Source: Rhizobium sp. RU20A (lineage in GTDB: Bacteria > Pseudomonadota > Alphaproteobacteria > Rhizobiales > Rhizobiaceae). From it: DNA of 64,000 bases. Positions 26,184-36,576 of this stretch are shown piece after piece. The notes beneath the pieces were generated by a model. It did no database searches. It was not told the origin of the DNA and worked only from the letters and a program-made list of their open reading frames with translations. The number at the start of each line of letters is the position of its first letter. Positions within the stretch are counted from its first letter, which is position 1. The DNA lies in NCBI RefSeq assembly GCF_900155885.1, contig NZ_FTMB01000001.1, positions 1,426,001 to 1,490,000 of the forward strand, in the 5' to 3' direction. Made by a program: the position numbers and the translations under genes.

Positions 26184-27923
26184 TCAGTGGCTGTCCTTGC
26201 CGACCGCACTGCCGCGACATCCCTTGAGGAAGTCGAGGTCGGCGCCGGTGTCGGCGCCCTCAACGTGCTGCTGGTGCAGCCAGGCATAGCCGGAGGTCGG
26301 CAGGTCGTGCTGCGGCTTCCATTCGGCCAGACGCGCCGCCAGCTCTTCTTCGGAAATGTCGAGGTGCAGGCGCCGGTTCGGCACGTCGAGCTCGATCATG
26401 TCGCCGTTCTTGACGACCGCCAGCGGGCCGCCGACGGCGGCTTCGGGCGAGGTGTGGAGAACGACGGTGCCATAGGCCGTGCCGGACATGCGGGCGTCCG
26501 AGATGCGCACCATGTCGGTGATGCCCTTGCGCAGAACCTTGGGCGGAAGGCCCATATTGCCGACCTCGGCCATGCCCGGATAGCCCTTCGGGCCGCAGTT
26601 CTTCATGACCATGACACAGGTCTCGTCAATATCGAGCGCCTCGTCGTTGATCTTTGCCTTGTAGTCGTCGATGTCCTCGAAGACCACGGCGCGGCCGCGA
26701 TGCACCATCAGATGCGGCGAGGCGGCGGACGGCTTCAGAACGGCACCCTTGGGGGCAAGATTGCCGCGCAGAACGACGATACCGCCCGACTGGGTCAGCG
26801 CCTTCTCGGCCGGCAGGATGACGTCCTCGTTCCAGTTGACGACGTCCTTGACCTCGTCCCAGATCGTATCGCCCGACACGGTGATGGCATCCTTGTGCAG
26901 GAGGCCGGCTTCGCCGAGGCGCTTCAGCACCACCGGCAGGCCGCCGGCATAGAAGAACTCTTCCATCAGATACTTGCCCGACGGCATGAGGTTGACGATC
27001 GTCGGCACGTCGCGGCCGCAACGGTCCCAATCGTCAAGCGTCAGGTCGATGCCGGCACGGCCGGCCATGGCCAGCAGGTGGATGACGGCATTGGTCGAGC
27101 CGCCGATAGCCGCATTGGTGCGGATGGCGTTTTCGAAGGCCTGCTTGGTCATGATGTCGGAGGGCTTGAGGTCGTCCTTGACCATCTGCACGATGCGGCG
27201 GCCGGAAAGCTGCGCCATCACCTTGCGGCGGCTGTCGACGGCCGGGATGGCGGCATTGCCGGAGAGCGCCATACCCAGAGCCTCGGCCATGGAGGCCATG
27301 GTGGAGGCGGTACCCATCGTGTTGCAGGTGCCGGAGGAGCGGCTCATCGAGGCCTCGGCCTCGAGGAATTCGGCCTGCGTCATCTCGCCGGCCTTCACCA
27401 TTTCCGAGAACTTCCACAGATGCGTGCCGGAGCCGACCCGCTCGCCGCGGAAATAGCCGTTCAGCATCGGCCCGCCGGTGACGACGATCGACGGCAGGTC
27501 GCAGGAGGCCGCACCCATGATCAGCGAAGGCGTGGTCTTGTCACAGCCCACCAGCAGCACGCAGCCGTCGATCGGCTGGCCGCGGATCGCTTCCTCGACG
27601 GCGAGCGCCGCAAGGTTGCGATACATCATCGCTGTCGGGCGGAAGGTGTTTTCCGACGCCGAGAAGACGGGAACCTCGACCGGGAAGCCACCGGCCTCCC
27701 AGATGCCGGCCTTCACCTTTTCGGCCAGTTCGCGCAGATGCCCGTTACAGGGCGTCAGGTCCGACCAGGTGTTCATGATGCCGATCACGGGACGCCCGTC
27801 GAAGAGATCGTGCGGGTGTCCCTGGTTCTTCAGCCAGCCGCGGTGATAGATCACGTCGCGGCTGGTTCCGCCATACCATTCCTGCGAGCGCAGCTTGCGC
27901 GGCCATTGGGCTTTCTTAGTCAT
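26184..27923 (-). CDS. L-arabonate dehydratase (IlvD/Edd family)
   Basis: This 579-residue dehydratase belongs to the IlvD/Edd family. Cys59 (TPCNGH), Cys127 (VGCDKTTPS) and Cys200 (SGTCNTMG) are the [2Fe-2S] cluster ligands at the positions known for the Rhizobium L-arabinonate dehydratase. The Ser of RMSGTAYG is the catalytic base. It converts L-arabonate to 2-keto-3-deoxy-arabonate in the non-phosphorylating arabinose pathway. It follows gguC by 72 bases in the chvE-gguABC operon, which imports the sugar. Related sugar acids (fuconate, xylonate) cannot be excluded. Confidence 0.9.
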   Translation of the reverse strand: MTKKAQWPRKLRSQEWYGGTSRDVIYHRGWLKNQGHPHDLFDGRPVIGIMNTWSDLTPCNGHLRELAEKVKAGIWEAGGFPVEVPVFSASENTFRPTAMMYRNLAALAVEEAIRGQPIDGCVLLVGCDKTTPSLIMGAASCDLPSIVVTGGPMLNGYFRGERVGSGTHLWKFSEMVKAGEMTQAEFLEAEASMSRSSGTCNTMGTASTMASMAEALGMALSGNAAIPAVDSRRKVMAQLSGRRIVQMVKDDLKPSDIMTKQAFENAIRTNAAIGGSTNAVIHLLAMAGRAGIDLTLDDWDRCGRDVPTIVNLMPSGKYLMEEFFYAGGLPVVLKRLGEAGLLHKDAITVSGDTIWDEVKDVVNWNEDVILPAEKALTQSGGIVVLRGNLAPKGAVLKPSAASPHLMVHRGRAVVFEDIDDYKAKINDEALDIDETCVMVMKNCGPKGYPGMAEVGNMGLPPKVLRKGITDMVRISDARMSGTAYGTVVLHTSPEAAVGGPLAVVKNGDMIELDVPNRRLHLDISEEELAARLAEWKPQHDLPTSGYAWLHQQHVEGADTGADLDFLKGCRGSAVGKDSH

Positions 27924-27995
27924 CTTTCAATCCTCAATTCCGTCCTCGGTCCCGGCCGGGAGCAGCCGGTCCGTGCGGCGCGGGATCCTGGAGCC

Positions 27996-28991
27996 TCAAA
28001 GGCCATGGATCTCGACGGTTTCAGTCTCAGCAATGGCGAGCCGGTTGCGCAGCGGCGCCCCGAAGCCCTCGGCCTCGATCTCGAAGAGATCGCCGGCCCT
28101 GGTCTCGATACCGTCGCCGAAGGAGAGCGTGGCCGTGCCGAACATATGCACATGCACGTCGCCGGGCTGGCGGAAGAGACCGTACTTGAAGTGGTGGTAT
28201 TCGAGGTTGGCGAAGCTGTGGGACATGTTCGTCTCGCCCGACAGGAAAGGCTTTTCCCAAAGGACCGCGCCGTCACGCCAGATGCGCGAGGTGCCGCGAA
28301 TGTCGGCCGGCGGTTCGCCGACCCGGATTTCCGGGCCGAAGCTCGCCGGTCGCAGCTTGGAATGGGCGAGGTAGAGATAGTTGACCCGCTCCGTCACGTG
28401 GTCGGAGAACTCGTTGGCGACGGCAAAACCGAGGCGGAACACATCACCCTTGGAAGAGATGACATAGATGCCGGCCATTTCCGGCTCCTCGCCGCCATCC
28501 TTCGCAAAGGAAGGGGAGACGAGATCGGCGCCGGGCGCGACAGACTGGGTGCCGTTGCCCTTGTAGAACCACTCCGGCTGCACACCGGTCTCGCCAGCCG
28601 CCGGCTTGCCGCCTTCAAGGCCCATCTTGAACATCTTCATGGTGTCGGTGGCGCCCTCCTCCACCTTGGAGGCGGCGGCATGCATGGCATCGCGCGTGGC
28701 GGCAGAGCCGAGATGTGTCAGGCCCGTGCCGGTCAGGTGCAGATGCGCCGGATCCGGATGGGTGATCGGCGGCAGGAAACGACCGGCCTCGGCAATGGCC
28801 GCAAGATCGACGCTCTCGCCATAGCCCTTGGCTTCGATGGTAGCGGCAAGGCTCTTGCCGCTGTCGGCTGCCTCGAGCGCCAGCGCATAGACGCTGGCCG
28901 CGCCGGCAACCACGCGGGCCGGTTCGCCCGCTGCGGTACGTACCGCAACCGAGATCGAACCATCAGGATTGGAAAACTGCGAAATCAGCAC
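27996..28991 (-). CDS. gguC: GguC / AraD1-family protein (fumarylacetoacetase fold)
   Basis: The 331-residue protein matches GguC, the gene downstream of chvE-gguAB in Agrobacterium, and the AraD1 group of the fumarylacetoacetate-hydrolase superfamily. Visible parts are HLTGTGLTHLGSAATRD, WFYKGNG and the C-terminal VHMFGTATLSFGDGIE. Placed between the transporter and the arabonate dehydratase, it is a candidate for the next step, acting on 2-keto-3-deoxy-arabonate; this is inference from family and context. It is not a permease component. Confidence 0.88.
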   Translation of the reverse strand: MLISQFSNPDGSISVAVRTAAGEPARVVAGAASVYALALEAADSGKSLAATIEAKGYGESVDLAAIAEAGRFLPPITHPDPAHLHLTGTGLTHLGSAATRDAMHAAASKVEEGATDTMKMFKMGLEGGKPAAGETGVQPEWFYKGNGTQSVAPGADLVSPSFAKDGGEEPEMAGIYVISSKGDVFRLGFAVANEFSDHVTERVNYLYLAHSKLRPASFGPEIRVGEPPADIRGTSRIWRDGAVLWEKPFLSGETNMSHSFANLEYHHFKYGLFRQPGDVHVHMFGTATLSFGDGIETRAGDLFEIEAEGFGAPLRNRLAIAETETVEIHGL

Positions 28992-29116
28992 GGGGCATTC
29001 CCTTTCATCGTTCCGTCGAAGAGGGCGGAGGGGGCCGCCGGTCTTCTGATAAGTCGCGCCTTGATCGGGCCGCCATCAGCGGCGACCCGGGGACCAGCGC
29101 GGCGGGCTGATTGCGA

Positions 29117-30321
29117 TCAGCCCTTGTTCTTGTTGTAGACGTCGAAGAACACGGCCGCGAGCAGCACCAGGCCCTTGACGAGCTGCTGGTAGTCGATGCC
29201 GAGGCCGACGATCGACATGCCGTTGTTCATCACGCCCATGATGAAGGCGCCGATGACGGCACCCGTGATCTTGCCGACACCGCCGGACGCCGAGGCGCCG
29301 CCGATGAAGCAGGCCGCGATCACGTCCAGCTCGAAGCCCACGCCGGCCTTCGGCGTTGCCGAGTTGAGGCGCGCTGCGATGATCATGCCGGCCAGCGAGG
29401 CCAGAACGCCCATGTTGACGAAGGTGTAGAAGGTCAACCGTTCGGTATTGATACCGGAAAGCTTGGCGGCCTTCTCGTTACCGCCCATGGCGTAGATCCG
29501 GCGGCCGATGGTGGAGCGGTTGGTGAGGAAGGTGTAGAGCGCAATCAAAAGCGCCATCACCACCAGCACGTTGGGGAAACCCTTGTAGGTCGCCAGCTGG
29601 TAGCCGAGGAAGATCGCGACGATCGCGGTGACGGCCATCTGCAGGACGAAGAAGACGAAGGGCTCGTTCTCAGTGCCGTGCTTCTCGTTGATCGCCCGGT
29701 TCTTCAGGCCGAAGTAAACGGCGAGCGCGACGAGAACGAGGACGACCACGAGTGAAAAGAAGTTGGCAATCGTCTCCGGCGCGGGATTGACGAAGTAGAG
29801 CAGGTCCGGAACGAAGCCCGTCGACAAGGACTGGAAGTCCTTGGGGAAGGGTCCGATCGGGCGGTTCTGCAGCACGAGGTAGGTCAGCCCGCGGAAGACG
29901 AGCATGCCGGCGAGCGTGACGATGAAGGATGGAATTTTCTGGTAGGCGACCCAGTATCCCTGCGCGGCGCCGACGATACCGCCGAGCACCAGGCAGATCG
30001 GCACGACGATCGAATAATGGATGCCCCATTTCACCAGCATGATCGCGGAAAGGCCGCCGGTGAAGGCGACGATCGAGCCGACCGACAGGTCAATATGACC
30101 CGCCACGATGATGAGCAGCATCCCGAGCGCCATGATGACGATGAAGGAGTTCTGCAGGATCAGGTTGGTGATGTTGACCGGACGGAAGAGAACGCCCTGC
30201 GTGATGATCTGGAAGAACACCATGATGACCACGAGCGCGACCAGAAGGCCGTATTCGCGGATGTTGTTCTTCAGGTATGCCCCGATCGAGGTCTGGTTGC
30301 TTGCGCTGGTTTGACCGGCCA

Positions 30322-30322
<1 letters not shown>
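29117..30322 (-). CDS. gguB: Sugar ABC transporter permease GguB
   Basis: This 401-residue integral membrane protein of the CUT2/RbsC family has about ten hydrophobic segments, the [16 protein letters not shown] loop near residue 105 and the C-terminal SASGGVGKITGAVIGAFIMGVMNNGM. It forms the channel of the ChvE-GguA-GguB importer. The start shares one base with the gguA stop (TAATG at 30322), so it is coupled to the ATPase. Confidence 0.95.
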
Positions 30323-31857
<1,535 letters not shown>

Positions 31858-31921
31858 CTTGCGCATTCCAGATCCGGATGCCGGGCAACGTCGGGCCTGG
31901 CGTCCAACCGTGAAGTGGAAA

Positions 31922-31944
31922 GGGCCCGCTTGTGAAGCGGGCCC
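31922..31944. terminator. Hairpin between chvE and gguA
   Basis: GGGCCCGCTT and AAGCGGGCCC form a perfect 10-bp stem with a 3-base loop, followed on the minus strand by TTTCC. Located 25 bases after the chvE stop and before gguA, it is likely to end most transcripts or protect the 3' end of chvE mRNA, giving more binding protein than permease. Confidence 0.75.
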
Positions 31945-31968
31945 CGGATGACTGATCCGGTTAGGGGA

Positions 31969-33039
31969 TCAATTGTCGATCTGCTGTTCGGTGTAGTAGC
32001 CCGAGCCGACCAGGACTTCCTTGGCATTGGCCTTCGTCACGGCAACCGGCTTCAGCAGGTAGGACGGGATGACCTTGACGCCGTTGTCGTAGGTCTTCGT
32101 GTCGTTCACCTCCGGCTCCTTGCCTTCCATGATCGCGTTGACCATGGAAACGGTGACCTTGGCGAGTTCGCGGGTGTCCTTGAAGATCGTCGAGTACTGC
32201 TCGTCGGCGAGCATCGACTTGACCGACGGAAGTTCTGCGTCCTGGCCGGTGACGACCGGGATCTTCAGGTCGCCAGAGCCGTAGCCGACGCCCTTGAGGG
32301 CCGAGAGGATGCCGATGGAGAGGCCGTCATAGGGCGACAGAACGCCGTTGACCTGGGCATCGGTGTAGGTCGAGGACAGCAGGTTTTCCATGCGGGCCTG
32401 GGCAACGGCACCGTCCCAGCGCAGCGTGCCGACGGTTTCCATGCCGGTCTGGCCGGACTTGATCACGATCTCGCCGCTGTCGATCATCGGCTGCAGGACG
32501 GACATTGCGCCATCGTAGAAGAAGAAGGCGTTGTTGTCGTCCGGGGAGCCGCCGAACAGTTCGACGTTCCACGGCTTGACGTCCGGGAACTTGGCCTTCA
32601 GGCCCTCGACCAGCGTGTTGGCCTGGAGAACGCCGACCTGGAAGTTGTCGAAGGTGGCGTAGTAGTTGACGTTGCCCGAGTCGCGGATCAGGCGGTCATA
32701 GGCGATGACCTTCACGCCAGCGTCGGCAGCCTTCTGCAGGATGTCGGAGAGCGTCGTGCCGTCGATGGCGCCGATGACGAGAACCTTGGCACCCTTGGTG
32801 ACCATGTTTTCGATCTGGGCGAGCTGGTTCGGAATGTCGTCGTCGGCAAACTGCAGGTCCGGCGTATAACCGGCTTCCTTGAACAGCTTTTCCATCGTCT
32901 CGCCGTCCGAGATCCAGCGCGTGGACGTCTTGGTCGGCATGGAGATGCCAACGACGCCCTTGTCCTGCGCAACGGCCGGGGCAATGAACGAGGCTACGCT
33001 CATCGCGGCTGCTGCAAGAAGCGAAGTGATAAATTTCAT
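31969..33039 (-). CDS. chvE: Periplasmic sugar-binding protein ChvE
   Basis: The 356-residue protein has a cleaved signal peptide ([23 protein letters not shown]) and a periplasmic-binding-protein type 1 fold. The body begins [20 protein letters not shown] and contains [15 protein letters not shown] and [13 protein letters not shown], the signature of ChvE. ChvE feeds the GguAB importer, and in Agrobacterium it also signals sugars to chemoreceptors and to VirA. The start is fixed by the signal peptide, though the frame is open farther upstream. The regulator GbpR is divergent. Confidence 0.95.
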   Translation of the reverse strand: MKFITSLLAAAAMSVASFIAPAVAQDKGVVGISMPTKTSTRWISDGETMEKLFKEAGYTPDLQFADDDIPNQLAQIENMVTKGAKVLVIGAIDGTTLSDILQKAADAGVKVIAYDRLIRDSGNVNYYATFDNFQVGVLQANTLVEGLKAKFPDVKPWNVELFGGSPDDNNAFFFYDGAMSVLQPMIDSGEIVIKSGQTGMETVGTLRWDGAVAQARMENLLSSTYTDAQVNGVLSPYDGLSIGILSALKGVGYGSGDLKIPVVTGQDAELPSVKSMLADEQYSTIFKDTRELAKVTVSMVNAIMEGKEPEVNDTKTYDNGVKVIPSYLLKPVAVTKANAKEVLVGSGYYTEQQIDN

Positions 33040-33340
33040 ACGTCTCTCCCTGAGTGTTGGTGCCCTGCCTGATGAGCAGGGCGACATGCGCAAGGCGTCG
33101 TGCGTCCGGAAGTTTCCGGCGGAGGTCCAAGGTGAAAAGAAGTCCTCCCGGCCTGACACGCTCCCACGTGCACTGGCGCAATGGGCGCAAACTGGAATCA
33201 ATCAGCATAACTGTCAAATTCATTATTTGGCTATTCACATACCAGATTTGTTATGTTGAATATAAACAGTGTGATTTTTCGCAAATCTGAACGATTGGCG
33301 AGCCACCATCGGTAAAAAGAACCTTAACGGGAAACCTGCC
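33040..33340. promoter_or_regulatory. Divergent chvE/gbpR promoter region with LysR-type site
   Basis: A 300-base divergent intergenic region whose right part (33180-33290) is unusually AT-rich. At 33234-33260 lies an imperfect inverted repeat TTCACATA-N10-TATGTTGAA, which is the form of a LysR-type binding site (T-N11-A core). It is probably bound by the adjacent GbpR-like protein and acts on both genes. The rest shows no coding potential. Confidence 0.6.
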
Positions 33341-34333
33341 ATGCCCCCGCGTCCGCCGACTGCCAGCACCGATATGTCCGAAGTCGCCATTCTGCGCGCC
33401 GGCCTGAAGATCAGCCATCTCCGGCTGATTCTGGCACTGGAGGAACACCGCCAGATCAGTGCTGCCGGCGAAGCGCTCAACATGTCCCAGCCCGCGGCCT
33501 CCCGCATGCTGGGCGAAATCGAGGCGATCCTCAAGGCACCCTTGTGTGAACGGGTCGCGCGCGGCATCGAACTGACCGAATTCGGGCGGGCGCTGGCGCG
33601 CCGGGCCCGCGCCGTTCTGCTGGAACTTCGGGAGGCGGCCCGCGAGATTTCCGAGCTGAAGAGCGGCAGCGGCGGCTCGGTCTCCCTCGGCTCGGTCACC
33701 GGCCCGGCGCTCAGCCTTGCCGTGCCTGCCATACGGCAGATCTCGGCCGCCTATCCCGGCATCTACATCAACGTGCAGATCGAAAACAGCAACGTCCTGA
33801 CCCGTGAATTGCTCGCGGCCCGCCACGATTTCGTGGTCGGCCGCGTGCCCGACGATGTCGATCCGCGGCTTTTCGATCTGGTGGAGATCGGCGAGGAGGA
33901 TGTCTGCCTCATCGTGCGCGAAGGTCATCCCCTGCTTGAGCATCCTGGCGCACGGCTGGCCGACATGACGGAGTTCGACTGGGTGTTCCAGCCGCGCGGC
34001 ACGCTGCTGCGCAGGGCCGTCGAGGACAGTTTTGCCGCCTCTGGCGTGCGCCTGCCCTCCACCGTCATCAACACCTCCTCGATCATCATGACCCTGTCGA
34101 TCGTGCGCCACTCCAATGCTATCGCCCCCGTTGCCCGCGATGTCGCGACCATGATTGCCGGCAACGGCACCGCGATCGGGGAAATCCGGGTTCTGCCGGT
34201 CGATGTCCTCATCCGCATCCGCCCCTACAGCCTCATCACCGCCCACGGCCGCGCGCTCCCGCCAAGCGCGAAGCTCCTCTACGACCTCATCCTCAAACAG
34301 GCCCGCGCCCTGCCCGACATCAGCCTCGCGTAA
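33341..34333 (+). CDS. gbpR: LysR-family regulator, GbpR-like
   Basis: The 330-residue protein has an N-terminal LysR helix-turn-helix (residues ~22-80: LRLILALEEHRQISAAGEALNMSQPAASRMLGEIE) and a LysR substrate-binding domain from about 110. Divergence from chvE is the arrangement of gbpR in Agrobacterium, where GbpR controls chvE in response to galactose/arabinose-type sugars. Start ATG 33341 is preceded by GGGAA; ATG 33374 is an alternative. Confidence 0.87.
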   Translation: MPPRPPTASTDMSEVAILRAGLKISHLRLILALEEHRQISAAGEALNMSQPAASRMLGEIEAILKAPLCERVARGIELTEFGRALARRARAVLLELREAAREISELKSGSGGSVSLGSVTGPALSLAVPAIRQISAAYPGIYINVQIENSNVLTRELLAARHDFVVGRVPDDVDPRLFDLVEIGEEDVCLIVREGHPLLEHPGARLADMTEFDWVFQPRGTLLRRAVEDSFAASGVRLPSTVINTSSIIMTLSIVRHSNAIAPVARDVATMIAGNGTAIGEIRVLPVDVLIRIRPYSLITAHGRALPPSAKLLYDLILKQARALPDISLA

Positions 34334-34372
34334 CCGCGCCATGCTGTTCTTCCCGCCCGGAGAAACCCTTGC

Positions 34373-34858
34373 ATGTTCGCACGATCGGTATTCCAGTCGG
34401 TTCTGGAACGGCTGAAGGAAGAGGCTGAAACCACGGAGGACCGGGTGTCACCCGCCTTCGGTGCGCAGCCGCGCGGCCTCGGCGCAGGCTTCGTGGTCGG
34501 CGGCGCCGATGGGGCGGGATCGGCCGGCGCCGACATGGTCCGCCGCGCCTATGATGCCTTCGCCCTGGACGAGGCGGCGACGCCACCTCTCTGCGAGACG
34601 GCGGTGGGAAAGGCAGACCCACCTGTCATGCCCGCACATCTCCTTCGCCAGTCCCCGGAAGAGATCGCCGCCGATCTCGGCATTGCCGAACAGGAAACGC
34701 CGGACAGCCTTGCCGCCCGGCGCAGGGCCTTCGCGGCCCTCAACCATCCCGACCGTCACCCTGTGGACTTCCACGCCGAAGCGACACGGCGGATGATGAT
34801 CGCCAACATGCTGATCGATGAAGCGCTTCGTCGCCTGAAACGCCGCGCGGCAGGCTGA
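34373..34858 (+). CDS. J-domain-like (DnaJ-type) small protein
   Basis: A 161-residue protein with a disordered Gly/Ala-rich N-terminal half and a degenerate J-domain in the last 70 residues. It reads SPEEIAADLGI...DSLAARRRAFAALNHPDRHP, with the HPD tripeptide that activates Hsp70, followed by a basic helix ending RRLKRRAAG. It probably acts as a co-chaperone or membrane-adjacent recruiter of DnaK. It is not in a clear operon and converges with the small membrane protein gene. Confidence 0.78.
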   Translation: MFARSVFQSVLERLKEEAETTEDRVSPAFGAQPRGLGAGFVVGGADGAGSAGADMVRRAYDAFALDEAATPPLCETAVGKADPPVMPAHLLRQSPEEIAADLGIAEQETPDSLAARRRAFAALNHPDRHPVDFHAEATRRMMIANMLIDEALRRLKRRAAG

Positions 34859-34864
34859 GACGGA

Positions 34865-35158
34865 TCAGGCGTCCTTCTTCTCGACCGCAACCGGCTCGGC
34901 GGCGCCTGTCGTGGACGACGCCTCGTCCGCCGTCATGGCGCCCGCCTCCGATTCGGCTGCCGGCTCCGGATCCTTCGGCTTGTAGAACAAGAGCAGCGAA
35001 GCGCCCGTATAGGCCGCCATGGCGAGGAACAGGTAGCCCCACATCTCGTTGCCGTTCATGAACTCGACCGCCGTCCAGCCGGAGGTGAAACCGACGATCA
35101 AGAGGCGCACCCACAACGGACGATAAAAGGGGTGGTCCGGGTCGATGAATTTCAGCAT
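34865..35158 (-). CDS. Small conserved membrane protein
   Basis: The 97-residue product begins MLKFIDPDHPFYRPLWVR, a motif seen in small rhizobial membrane proteins of unknown function. Two hydrophobic segments follow (LLIVGFTSGWTAVEFM and GYLFLAMAAYTGASLLLF), then an acidic, Ala/Glu-rich cytoplasmic-type tail ending EKKDA. An adjacent ATG at 35161 gives one more methionine. I do not recognise a function. Confidence 0.75.
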   Translation of the reverse strand: MLKFIDPDHPFYRPLWVRLLIVGFTSGWTAVEFMNGNEMWGYLFLAMAAYTGASLLLFYKPKDPEPAAESEAGAMTADEASSTTGAAEPVAVEKKDA

Positions 35159-35324
35159 CATGGCAGCGGGCCTTTCTGGGCAAGGGGATACCGCCCGGAA
35201 GCGGCGACGCTCCCCTCGACGGCTCGGACGGCCGCACTTTGCAAGGCCGCCATCATCAGGACATGTGGGCGGTCTTTTAGGGTGTCGCCAGTGCGCAGGC
35301 AAGCTTGACGCCGCCATCGGTTAT

Positions 35325-35338
35325 GGAATAAAAATTCC
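35325..35338. promoter_or_regulatory. IolR-type operator upstream of iolG
   Basis: The sequence GGAA-TAAAAA-TTCC fits exactly the GGAA-N6-TTCC core bound by the RpiR-family repressor IolR at rhizobial myo-inositol genes. It is 167 bases before the iolG start. A second, degenerate GGAA...TTCC pair follows at 35348-35365. No iolR gene is in the window. Confidence 0.7.
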
Positions 35339-35505
35339 GCAACGGAGGAAATGTTTCATTCATTCCATTGCGAACGGTTGAGACGCGATCTCGACCGCCC
35401 CTCCCCCCAATTCTGCGACGGTCCCCGTCGTGCGCCTTTGCGATCGTGGGCGGTGAGCACGAACGCGTCCCGCCGGGCAGGCCCGGCCTTTGAAAAGAGA
35501 CGATC

Positions 35506-36498
35506 ATGACTGTGAGATTCGGCCTTCTCGGCGCAGGGCGCATCGGCAAGGTTCACGCCAAAGCCGTCACGGGCGATCCCGATGCCATCCTCGTTGCCGT
35601 TGCCGACGCCATGCCGGCGGCGGCCGAGGCGATTGCCAAGCAGTATGGCTGCGCGGTCCGCACCATCGAGGCGATCGAGGCGGCCGACGATATCGACGCC
35701 GTCGTCATCTGCACCCCGACCGACACCCATGCCGACCTGATCGAGCGTTTCGCGCGCGCCGGCAAGGCGATCTTCTGCGAAAAGCCCGTCGATCTCGATG
35801 CCCAGCGCGTGCGCGATTGCCTCAGGGTCGTCAAGGACACCGGCGCCAAGCTGATGGTCGGCTTCAACCGCCGCTTCGACCCGCATTTCATGGCCGTCCG
35901 CCAGGCGATCACCGACGGCGCCATCGGCGATGTCGAGATGGTGACGATCACCTCGCGCGATCCCGGCGCTCCGCCGGCCGAATATGTCAAGCGCTCCGGC
36001 GGCATCTTCCGCGACATGACCATCCATGATTTCGACATGGCCCGCTTTCTGCTCGGCGAAGAGCCGGTCAGCGTCACGGCCCATGCGTCTGTGCTGGTGG
36101 ACCCGGAGATCGGCAAGGCCGGCGATTTCGACAGCGTTTCCGTCATTCTGGAAACAGCCTCCGGCCGTCAGGCGATCATCTCCAACTCGCGCCGCGCCAC
36201 CTATGGCTACGACCAGCGTATCGAGGTTCACGGCTCGAAGGGCCTCGTCTCGGCGGAAAACCAGCGCCCCGTGTCGATCGAAATCGCCAATGGCAGCGGC
36301 TACACCCGCCCGCCGCTCTATGATTTCTTCATGACGCGCTACACCGAGGCCTATGCCAACGAGATCGCCGCCTTCATCTCCGCCATCGAAAAGGGCACGC
36401 CCATTTCCCCGACCGGTGACGATGGCCTTGCGGCCCTGATCCTGGCCGATGCCGCTGTCCAGTCCGTCGCCGAAAAGCGCCGCATCACGGTCGGTTGA
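35506..36498 (+). CDS. iolG: Inositol 2-dehydrogenase
   Basis: This 330-residue Gfo/Idh/MocA oxidoreductase has the Rossmann start GLLGAGRIGKVHA, the conserved FCEKPVDLD near residue 87 and GFNRRFDPHF near 120. DMTIHDFDMARFLLG near 165-180 supplies the catalytic Asp/His. These match IolG/IdhA, which oxidises myo-inositol to 2-keto-myo-inositol with NAD+. The IolR-type box upstream strengthens the assignment. It stands alone, apart from other iol genes, as is common in rhizobia. Confidence 0.92.
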   Translation: MTVRFGLLGAGRIGKVHAKAVTGDPDAILVAVADAMPAAAEAIAKQYGCAVRTIEAIEAADDIDAVVICTPTDTHADLIERFARAGKAIFCEKPVDLDAQRVRDCLRVVKDTGAKLMVGFNRRFDPHFMAVRQAITDGAIGDVEMVTITSRDPGAPPAEYVKRSGGIFRDMTIHDFDMARFLLGEEPVSVTAHASVLVDPEIGKAGDFDSVSVILETASGRQAIISNSRRATYGYDQRIEVHGSKGLVSAENQRPVSIEIANGSGYTRPPLYDFFMTRYTEAYANEIAAFISAIEKGTPISPTGDDGLAALILADAAVQSVAEKRRITVG

Positions 36499-36524
36499 TC
36501 CGCCAAGGGCACCATCAAGAACGA

Positions 36525-36550
36525 AAACGCCGGCCTTCGCGCCGGCGTTT
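36525..36550. terminator. Bidirectional terminator between iolG and chemoreceptor gene
   Basis: AAACGCCGGC and GCCGGCGTTT pair as a perfect 10-bp stem around a 6-base loop, with A- and T-rich ends on both sides. It lies between converging genes, 27 bases after the iolG stop. Confidence 0.85.
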
Positions 36551-36576
36551 GCATGTCATGGGTCGATCATCCGGTC

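Noticed and set aside
25806-29138. A plus-strand open frame of about 1100 codons across the arabonate dehydratase and gguC
   Set aside because: It is antisense to two well-supported genes and shows no recognisable motif.
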